Source of the DNA: Actinomycetales bacterium
GTDB lineage: Bacteria > Actinomycetota > Actinomycetes > Mycobacteriales > Mycobacteriaceae
Reading direction: 5' to 3'
Assembly (NCBI GenBank): GCA_012838715.1
Contig: DUOR01000283.1
Location: 1-14,501 of the forward strand
DNA: 14,501 nucleotides
Both the position numbers and the translations under genes were made by a program. Below the pieces are notes generated by a model. The model saw nothing but the letters and a program-made list of their open reading frames with translations, was not told the origin of the DNA and searched no databases. Shown one piece after another: positions 1 to 7,285 of the stretch (its first letter is position 1; every line of letters begins with the position of its first letter).

Positions 1-946
1 CGAGGGCAGCCGGGACCTCGGGCGCCCGGGACGCGACGATGTCGAGCTCGCGCTGCATGTCCAACGCGGACACGGCGCCGCCGTTGCGCAGCGGGATGGG
101 TTCGGTGCCGGTCATGTCGCGGCTGACCAGGCGGATGGCCTTGATTTCGTTGGCGACCTCGAAGTCGGGCAGTTCCACGCCGGCCTCGATCATCTCCAGC
201 ACCAGCTGGGTGGTGCCGAGCTTCAGGGCGGTGGTGGTCTCCGACATGTTCGAGTCGCCGACGATGACGTGCAGGCGGCGGAAACGGGTGGAGTCGGCGT
301 GCGGCTCGTCGCGGGTGTTGATGATGGGCCGCGACCGGGTGGTCGCGCTGGACACGCCGTCCCACACGTGGTCGGCGCGCTGCGAGAAGCAGTACTGCTC
401 GGGCTCGTCCTCGTAGGGGCTGCCCGGGTACGGGCGCGCGATTTTGCCCGCACCGCAGAACAATTGGCGGGTGACCAGGAAGGGCAGCAGCAGCTTCGAC
501 AGGGCCTTCAGGCCCATGCCGCGGCCGACGAGGTAGTTCTCGTGGCAGCCGTAGGAGTTGCCCGACGAGTCCACGTTGTTCTTGAACAGGTAAACCTTGC
601 CGCCGATGTTCTCCTCCGCCAGGGACGTCTCCGCCCGGGCGGCGAGGTCGTCGAGCATGCGCTCGCCGGCGCGGTCGTGGGCCACCAGCTGCGACACGGA
701 GTCGCATTCGGCGGTGGCGAACTCCGGGTGGCTGCCGACGTCGAGGTACAGGCGCCCCGCATTGGAGCTGAAGATGTTGGTCGCCCCGAATTCCTCGATG
801 ACCGGGCGGAACATGTACCGCGCGATCTCGTCGGGCCCCAGGCGCCGTTCCCCGTCGAGGGTGCAGGTGATGCCGTACTCGGTTTCGATGCCGGCGATGC
901 GCCGCGTCAGCGCCGCCCCCGGCCCGGTTGCCGCCGCCTCCGTCAC
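1..946 (-). CDS. pafA: Pup--protein ligase PafA (partial, C-terminus beyond window edge)
   Basis: PafA attaches the C-terminal glutamate of Pup to substrate lysines in an ATP-dependent, glutamine-synthetase-like reaction. The first 315 residues are visible; the family is usually about 450-480, so roughly a third is cut off by the window edge. After a 14-residue leader the protein enters [16 protein letters not shown], with Glu21 and Glu23 as metal/ATP ligands. [18 protein letters not shown] follows at about 65-82, where Asp69 is the expected catalytic base. Further on are [38 protein letters not shown] and [15 protein letters not shown], all PafA hallmarks. I chose the GTG at 944-946, which starts three bases after the pup stop; no ATG start fits before the conserved core. 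Tight coupling to pup implies cotranscription. The frame stays open to the left edge. Confidence 0.95.
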   Translation of the reverse strand, partial: MTEAAATGPGAALTRRIAGIETEYGITCTLDGERRLGPDEIARYMFRPVIEEFGATNIFSSNAGRLYLDVGSHPEFATAECDSVSQLVAHDRAGERMLDDLAARAETSLAEENIGGKVYLFKNNVDSSGNSYGCHENYLVGRGMGLKALSKLLLPFLVTRQLFCGAGKIARPYPGSPYEDEPEQYCFSQRADHVWDGVSSATTRSRPIINTRDEPHADSTRFRRLHVIVGDSNMSETTTALKLGTTQLVLEMIEAGVELPDFEVANEIKAIRLVSRDMTGTEPIPLRNGGAVSALDMQRELDIVASRAPEVPAAL

Positions 947-949
947 GGC

Positions 950-1150
950 CTACTCGCCGCCCTTCTGCACGTACGAGCGGACGAACTCCTCGGCGTTCGA
1001 CTCGAGCAGGCCGTCGATTTCGTCGAGCAGGTCGTCGGTGGAGGCGATGTTCTCCTGCACCTGGCCGCCGCCGGCGACCTCGCCGAGCTCCTCGTCGTCG
1101 TCGCCGCCGGAGCCGCCGCCCTGAATCTGCGAACCCTTGATGCCGGACAT
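950..1150 (-). CDS. pup: Prokaryotic ubiquitin-like protein Pup
   Basis: Pup is the small, largely disordered protein tag of Actinobacteria. It is joined through its C-terminal side chain to target lysines by PafA, removed by Dop, and recognised by the coiled coil of ARC/Mpa. The 66 residues show a Gly/Asp-rich N-terminal half, a central helical segment (about 31-60, STDDLLDEIDGLLESNAEEF) that should bind the ATPase coiled coil, and the end VQKGGE. The final residue is Glu, not the Gln of mycobacterial Pup, so no deamidation is needed before ligation. The ATG at 1148-1150 follows a strong Shine-Dalgarno (AAAGGAG, 8 bases upstream). An in-frame ATG 33 bases further upstream would place the SD inside the gene and is rejected. 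It sits between dop and pafA. Confidence 0.97.
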   Translation of the reverse strand: MSGIKGSQIQGGGSGGDDDEELGEVAGGGQVQENIASTDDLLDEIDGLLESNAEEFVRSYVQKGGE

Positions 1151-1171
1151 GGTCCCAACTCCTTTTATTCG

Positions 1172-1220
1172 CCCGCCCCTCATTCGCTTTCCGACGTCAT
1201 GCCGCGGCGATCGGGGCGGG
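1172..1220 (-). promoter_or_regulatory. Inverted repeat in the dop-pup leader
   Basis: On the transcribed (minus) strand CCCGCCCC (1213-1220) is followed 33 bases later by its perfect complement GGGGCGGG (1172-1179), ending just before the AAAGGAG ribosome-binding site of pup. If it forms in RNA, this hairpin would sit between dop and pup and could stabilise the pup message or set its expression relative to dop. It has no U-tract, so it is not an obvious terminator. Role is inferred only. Confidence 0.4.
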
Positions 1221-1232
1221 TGCTTCCGCTAG

Positions 1233-2822
1233 TTACGTTCCGTTCAATCCTGCCAGGCCACGGTCCCGGAGGCCCGCAACCACCTCGGACATGGACGCCG
1301 CGTCCTCCAGGACGTCGCCGACAGCGTCGGCGCCGAGGCCGCGGACGTCGGAGAGGGAGAGCTTGACCAGCTCGTCCCCGTCGACCTCCACGATGGCGGA
1401 GTCCCAGCTGGCGGCGACGACGTCGTCGGCGAAGCGGCGCAGCAGGCCGCCGCGCAGGTAGGCGCGGGTGGTCCGGGGCGCCTGCGCCATCGCGTGCGCC
1501 ACCTCTTCCCCGGTCACCAGCGTCTCCATCGCGCCGCGCTTGACCAGCGCGTGGTACAGGCCGCGGGCCGGGTCTATGTCCGAGTACTGGATGTCGATCA
1601 AGGCCAGTTTCGGGTGATCCCACCCGATGCCCGCGCGCTGCCGCAGCCCCTCCATGAGCTTCAGCTTGGCCGTCCAGTCGAGGCGGTGGGCGGTGGCCAG
1701 AGGGTCGTCGGCAAGCAGATCCAGCACCTCGCCCCACCGGGCGAGCACCTCCCGGCCCACGTCGTCGGTGGCGTAGGGGGTGACGCGGCGGAGGTATTCG
1801 CGCTGGACGTCGATGGCGCTCATCCAGGTGACGTGGTCGTCGAGCTGCAGCTTGACGGTGCAGGTGAGGTCGCGGGAGACGCGGCGGACGTCGTCGACGG
1901 GCTCGCGGAGCTTCAGGTCGGAAAAGTCGACGCCGTCCTCGATGGCGTCGAGCACCAGCGAGGTGGCGCCCAACTTGAGGAAGGTGGCGGTCTCCGACAG
2001 GTTCGCGTCGCCGATGATGACGTGCAGGCGGCGCCACTCGTCGGCGTCGGCGTGCGGCTCATCGCGGGTGTTGATGATGCCGCGGTTCAGCGTGGTTTCC
2101 AGCGACACCTCCGTCTCGATGTAGTCGGCGCGCTGCGACAGCTGGAAGCCGGCCTCCTGCCCCTTCTGCCCCAGGCCCACGCGGCCGGAACCGGTGTACA
2201 CCTGGCGGGTGACGAAGAAGGGGGTCAGCCCCGCGATGACCGCGTCGAAGTCGGTGTCGCGGCGGAACTGGTAGTTCTCGTGCGCGCCGTAGCTGGCGCC
2301 CTTGCCGTCGACGTTGTTGCGGTAAATCTTCAGCTCGATGCCGGCGTGCGCGGCGTCGGGGTTCTCCCCCGCCCGCTCGGCCTTCGCGCGGGCCTCGGCC
2401 TTCTCCTTGTCGGTGGCGCCCAGGCCCTGCCCGGCCAGCCGCGCGGCCTCCAGCATGATCAGGTCGCCCGCCCGGTCGGCGATCACCGCGGCGCGGGCGT
2501 CGGTGGTCTCCGGCGCCGAGTACTCCGGGTGCGCGTGGTCGACGTAGAACCGCGCCCCGTTGACCAGGATGAGGTTCGCCGCGCCCAGCGCGTTCGGGTC
2601 AATCACCGGCGTCGACCGGTAGCGCCGCAGGTCGAAGCCGCGCGAGTCGCGCAGCGGCGACTCCGGCTCGTAGTCCCAGCGGGTGCGCCGGTCCAGGCCG
2701 CCCGAGTGCGCCTCCGCGTACGCCAGGATGGCGCGGGTCGACGTCACGATGGGGCTTGCCGACGAATCGCCCGGCGACGAAATGCCGTACTCGATTTCCG
2801 TGCCGATCACGCGTCCGGTCAT
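1233..2822 (-). CDS. dop: Depupylase/deamidase Dop
   Basis: Dop is the PafA paralogue that hydrolyses the isopeptide bond between Pup and its target; in organisms whose Pup ends in Gln it also deamidates Pup. The 529-residue protein starts MTGRVIGTEIEYGISSPGD, with metal-binding Glu9 and Glu11. It has RFYVDHAHPEYSAPE, where Asp95 matches the catalytic Asp of the family. The Dop-specific loop, absent from PafA, lies around 40-78 (RTRWDYEPESPLRDSRGFDL). [52 protein letters not shown] and IQYSDIDPARGLYH follow. A Lys/Ala/Glu-rich stretch at about 131-160 is longer than in the M. tuberculosis protein as I recall it. The ATG at 2820-2822 is two bases after the arc stop, indicating one operon. Because Pup here already ends in Glu, depupylation is the likely main role. 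Confidence 0.96.
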   Translation of the reverse strand: MTGRVIGTEIEYGISSPGDSSASPIVTSTRAILAYAEAHSGGLDRRTRWDYEPESPLRDSRGFDLRRYRSTPVIDPNALGAANLILVNGARFYVDHAHPEYSAPETTDARAAVIADRAGDLIMLEAARLAGQGLGATDKEKAEARAKAERAGENPDAAHAGIELKIYRNNVDGKGASYGAHENYQFRRDTDFDAVIAGLTPFFVTRQVYTGSGRVGLGQKGQEAGFQLSQRADYIETEVSLETTLNRGIINTRDEPHADADEWRRLHVIIGDANLSETATFLKLGATSLVLDAIEDGVDFSDLKLREPVDDVRRVSRDLTCTVKLQLDDHVTWMSAIDVQREYLRRVTPYATDDVGREVLARWGEVLDLLADDPLATAHRLDWTAKLKLMEGLRQRAGIGWDHPKLALIDIQYSDIDPARGLYHALVKRGAMETLVTGEEVAHAMAQAPRTTRAYLRGGLLRRFADDVVAASWDSAIVEVDGDELVKLSLSDVRGLGADAVGDVLEDAASMSEVVAGLRDRGLAGLNGT

Positions 2823-2824
2823 GG

Positions 2825-4525
2825 CTAACCCTCCGCCCGGTCGTCGGCGGCACCGGCGTCGGCAAGTGCGGCGTCGGCAAGTGCGGCGTCGGCGCGCTCG
2901 TGGTGGATGACCTGCACGTCGACGACGCGGCCCGTCGGGCGCCCCGAGATGCGGGCCCACTCGTCGGGGTTGGAGGTGTTGGGCAGGTCCTCGTTCTCGG
3001 CGAACTCCTCGCCGACGGCTTGGAGCAGGTGCGCCTCCGTGATGCCGTCCGGCTTGCCGTCGATGACGTCCTTGATGGCGTACTTCTTGGCGCGGTCGAC
3101 GATGTTGGCGATCATCGCGCCGGAGTTGAAGTCGCGGTAGTACAGCATCTCGCTGGAGCCGTCGGCGTAGCGGATGCGCACGTACTCGTTCTCCGGGGCC
3201 GTGCGGTACATGCGCTCCACGACGGACTCGGTCAGCGCGGCGGCCGCGGCCTCGGCGGACCCGTGGCGCTCCAGTTCGGCCGGCGCGTAGGGCAGCTCCG
3301 GGGTGAGGTACTTGCCGAAGATGTCCTTCGCCGCGTCGGCGTCGGGGCGCTCGATGCGGATCTTCACGTCCAGGCGGCCCGGGCGCAGAATCGCCGGGTC
3401 GATCATCTCCTCGCGGTTGGAGGCGCCGATGACGATGACGTTCTCCAGCCCCTCCACGCCGTCGAGCTCCGCCAGCAGCTGCGGCACGACCGTGTTCTCC
3501 ATGTCGGAGGACACGCCGGAGCCGCGGGTGCGGAAAATGGAGTCCATCTCGTCGAAGAAGACGATGACGGGGCGGCCGGCCTCGGCGATGTCGCGGGCGC
3601 GGTCGAAGATGAGGCGGATCTGGCGTTCGGTCTCGCCGACGAATTTGTTCAGCAGCTCCGGGCCCTTGACGTTGAGGAAGTACGACTGGGCGCGGCGGGC
3701 CTCCTCCTCGGACTCCCCGCGGCTCAGCGCGATCTTGCGGGCCAGGGAGTTGGCCACCGCCTTGGCGATGAGCGTCTTGCCGTTGCCGGGCGGGCCGTAC
3801 AGCAGGACGCCCTTCGGCGGGCGCAGGTTGTACCGGGTGAACAGCTCCGGGTGCAGGAAGGGCATCTCCACGGCGTCGTGGATCTGCGCGATCTGGCGGG
3901 TCAGGCCGCCGATGTCCTCGTACTCGACGTCCGGGATCTCCTCCAGGACCAGGTTCTCCACCTCGGCCTTGGGGATGACCTCGAAGGCGTATCCGGACTT
4001 GCGGTCGATGAGCACCGTGTCGCCGACCTTCGCCTTCAGCTCGCCGGCCAGCTTCACCACGAATTCCTCGCCGTGGTGGTCGGTGGCCAGCACGCGCTTG
4101 CGGTCCGGCAGGGTCTCGCGGACGAGGGCGAGGTCGCCGTAGTCCGGGTAACCGCAGTCCTCGACGATGATGTTGCCGTCGGTCAGGCGAACCAGGGTGC
4201 CGGGCTTGAAGTCGGAGATGTCCAGGCTGCGCAGCACGTTCAGCCGCATGCGCCGGTTGCCGGTCCACACCTCGGCGGACTGGGCGGCCACGGACGGGCC
4301 GCCGGTCTGCATGATCGGGTCGTCCTGGTGGTAGGTCTTGCCCTCCGCCGGTTCCAGGAAGATGCCGTAGGTGCTCGGCGGGTTGGTCATCTCCTCGAGA
4401 TCCTGGCGCAGCAGCGTCAGCTGGTCCCGGGAGTCCCGCAGCAGCTCGACGAGCTTGTCGTTGCGGGCGCCCAACGTGCGGTTCTTGTGCTCGAGTTCGC
4501 GGACTCTGTCGGCGGGGGTGGTCAT
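2825..4525 (-). CDS. arc: Pup-binding AAA ATPase ARC (Mpa homologue)
   Basis: This hexameric AAA ATPase recognises pupylated proteins through an N-terminal coiled coil and unfolds them. Its 566 residues show the coiled coil (about 5-46), the interdomain OB folds (about 50-190), and an AAA module with Walker A GPPGNGKT (244-251), Walker [11 protein letters not shown] (320-329), sensor-1 ASN (368-370) and the arginine-finger motif RPGRLD (381-386). The Pup-gated proteasome docking tail (Gln-Tyr-Leu) of mycobacterial Mpa is absent. Instead the protein ends in an Ala/Asp tail with the repeat [14 protein letters not shown] and final AEG. Start: the ATG at 4523-4525 gives the usual [15 protein letters not shown] opening and has a -10 box seven bases upstream; a longer reading from 4576 is disfavoured. 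It is the first gene of the arc-dop-pup-pafA operon. Confidence 0.96.
   Translation of the reverse strand: MTTPADRVRELEHKNRTLGARNDKLVELLRDSRDQLTLLRQDLEEMTNPPSTYGIFLEPAEGKTYHQDDPIMQTGGPSVAAQSAEVWTGNRRMRLNVLRSLDISDFKPGTLVRLTDGNIIVEDCGYPDYGDLALVRETLPDRKRVLATDHHGEEFVVKLAGELKAKVGDTVLIDRKSGYAFEVIPKAEVENLVLEEIPDVEYEDIGGLTRQIAQIHDAVEMPFLHPELFTRYNLRPPKGVLLYGPPGNGKTLIAKAVANSLARKIALSRGESEEEARRAQSYFLNVKGPELLNKFVGETERQIRLIFDRARDIAEAGRPVIVFFDEMDSIFRTRGSGVSSDMENTVVPQLLAELDGVEGLENVIVIGASNREEMIDPAILRPGRLDVKIRIERPDADAAKDIFGKYLTPELPYAPAELERHGSAEAAAAALTESVVERMYRTAPENEYVRIRYADGSSEMLYYRDFNSGAMIANIVDRAKKYAIKDVIDGKPDGITEAHLLQAVGEEFAENEDLPNTSNPDEWARISGRPTGRVVDVQVIHHERADAALADAALADAGAADDRAEG
2856..2900 (-). repeat. 15-bp tandem repeat in the 3' end of arc
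   Basis: GCGTCGGCAAGTGCG occurs twice exactly (2856-2870, 2871-2885), then a third diverged unit (2886-2900, GCGTCGGCGCGCTCG). It encodes the [14 protein letters not shown] segment at residues 546-559 of ARC. The 15-base period keeps the frame, so copy number could vary without breaking the protein. Each exact unit contains the 10-mer CGTCGGCAAG seen elsewhere in the window. Confidence 0.85.
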
Positions 4526-4532
4526 GCACCCC

Positions 4533-4538
4533 ACGTTA
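4533..4538 (-). promoter_or_regulatory. Putative leaderless promoter (-10 TAACGT) of arc
   Basis: Reading the minus strand, TAACGT is followed by seven bases (GGGGTGC) and then the ATG of arc. The TANNNT form and spacing place transcription start at or beside the start codon, and there is no Shine-Dalgarno. The same arrangement precedes the recB-like gene. No convincing -35 was found. Inference from pattern. Confidence 0.55.
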
Positions 4539-4649
4539 CCGACACCGGATGCCGGATTCGCCGAGGCGTCCGGCACAGTCCGTCGGCAAGCGCGGGGTCA
4601 CGGCGGACACCTGCCGGACCCGCGCTGCCGGCACGCCCCGGCCCACCCC

Positions 4650-6653
<2,004 letters not shown>

Positions 6654-6666
6654 CCGAGGTACCCGA

Positions 6667-6746
6667 TCGGCCCGTCGGTGATTGGCCGCGGCACCCATTT
6701 CGGCCCGTTGGCGACCTTCCGAGTCCTCCGATCGGCCCGTCGGCGA
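6667..6746 (+). repeat. Three-copy direct repeat TCGGCCCGTCGGCGA
   Basis: Copies begin at 6667 (TCGGCCCGTCGGTGA), 6700 (TCGGCCCGTTGGCGA) and 6732 (TCGGCCCGTCGGCGA), 33 and 32 bases apart. They start 14 bases after the nuclease stop codon. The intervening sequences are not conserved. Function unknown; no U-tract accompanies them. Confidence 0.7.
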
Positions 6747-6784
6747 CCCTCCAAGGCCCCGGATGCGTCGGAAAGAGCGGTGCT

Positions 6785-6915
6785 CGCCAAGTTCGCGGTT
6801 ATATCGTCCCCGCCGAAAACGAAATAACCGCGAACTTGGTGGAAAAGGGGCCCAAATGCACCAAGATCGCGGTTATTCCTTCTCGAGGAAACCGGAAATA
6901 ACCGCGAGGTTGGTG
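6785..6915. repeat. Four-module alternating inverted-repeat array (REP/BIME-like)
   Basis: A 19-base module, consensus CACCAAGNTCGCGGTTATT, occurs four times in alternating orientation: forward at 6785-6803 (diverged ends), reverse at 6823-6841, forward at 6859-6877, reverse at 6897-6915. Spacers are 19, 17 and 19 bases. The first pair contains a perfect 16-bp inverted repeat (6787-6802 with 6824-6839). The middle pair matches at 18 of 19 positions and the last pair at 17 of 19. The structure could fold as two outer hairpins or one central one, and resembles bacterial interspersed mosaic elements more than a CRISPR, since repeats alternate in direction. Confidence 0.85.
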
Positions 6916-7007
6916 CCGACGGCGGTTTCGCGGCGGCACCGCAGCGACGCGGCAGCGGCGCCGCAGCGCCGCAACGGCGGCACCGAAATCCGGTTTCGCG
7001 CCGACGC

Positions 7008-7055
7008 CCGGAATCGGGCCCCAGGGCGCCCCTCGCGCGAAGGGCCCGATTCCGG
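7008..7055. repeat. 14-bp perfect inverted repeat
   Basis: CCGGAATCGGGCCC (7008-7021) is mirrored by GGGCCCGATTCCGG (7042-7055) across a 20-base loop. No U-run follows on either strand, so an intrinsic terminator is not indicated. It may be part of the same repeat cluster or a protein-binding dyad. Confidence 0.8.
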
Positions 7056-7140
7056 CGCTGACGTCCACCACGGCGTCGGAAAGCGCTCCATGGCCGTTGT
7101 GGGGCGCTGCTGCCATCGCGAAGATCACATCCTTCTAGTT

Positions 7141-7169
7141 TTGGCACATTGCACATTGGGTGCAATAAT
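7141..7169 (+). promoter_or_regulatory. Promoter of the MMPL transporter gene
   Basis: TTGGCA (7141-7146) and AATAAT (7164-7169) are separated by exactly 17 bases; each matches the vegetative consensus at five of six positions. They lie in an AT-rich island within very G+C-rich DNA. Transcription would start near 7176, giving a leader of about 110 bases before the ATG. Confidence 0.7.
7148..7166. promoter_or_regulatory. Dyad operator inside the transporter promoter
   Basis: ATTGCAC, five bases, then GTGCAAT form a perfect 7+5+7 palindrome filling the -35/-10 spacer and overlapping the -10 box. A bound dimer would block RNA polymerase. The TetR-family gene downstream of the transporter is the natural candidate repressor. 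Binding is inferred; no second copy was found in front of tetR. Confidence 0.6.
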
Positions 7170-7285
7170 TTTGGTTGACGTCGACCCATTCCGTCGGCAC
7201 GCGACCAGGTGCACACCCGCGCATCCCGCGCCGCGCATCGCACCAGCGCACGCGCGCGCACCCCAACCACGAGGAGCAACGCCCT

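Larger units (their letters stand above)
6654..7285. other. Gene-free region rich in repeats and palindromes
   Basis: About 630 bases lie between two same-strand genes with no convincing coding sequence; open frames here are GC-driven and lack family motifs. From left to right it contains a three-copy 15-base direct repeat (6667-6746), a four-module alternating inverted-repeat array (6785-6915), a G+C-rich stretch with short duplications (CGGCGGCACCG at 6931-6941 and 6975-6985), a 14-bp perfect hairpin (7008-7055), and the AT-rich promoter/operator of the transporter (7139-7174). The transporter leader would then run about 110 bases to the SD GAGGAG at 7271-7276. Confidence 0.75.

Noticed and set aside
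1233..4529. Single very long reading frame (1098 codons) on the minus strand joining arc and dop regions
   Set aside because: Only the Dop portion (from 2822) carries recognisable sequence; the upstream part is an out-of-frame Arg/Pro/Gly-rich reading of arc, kept open by high G+C.
4612..4633. TGCCGG/CCGGCA stem as a trmI terminator
   Set aside because: Six-pair stem in a G+C-rich gap with no U-tract on either strand; many equivalent stems occur by chance in such DNA.
6785..6915. CRISPR array
   Set aside because: Repeat and spacer sizes are too short (17-19 bases), repeats alternate in orientation, there are only four, and no cas genes are nearby. The RecB-like gene resembles Cas4 but is a conserved neighbour of trmI.
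7175..7285. Earlier TTG start extending the transporter by 37 residues
   Set aside because: The codon lies at the predicted transcription start, the extension is low-complexity, and the ATG at 7286 has a good SD.
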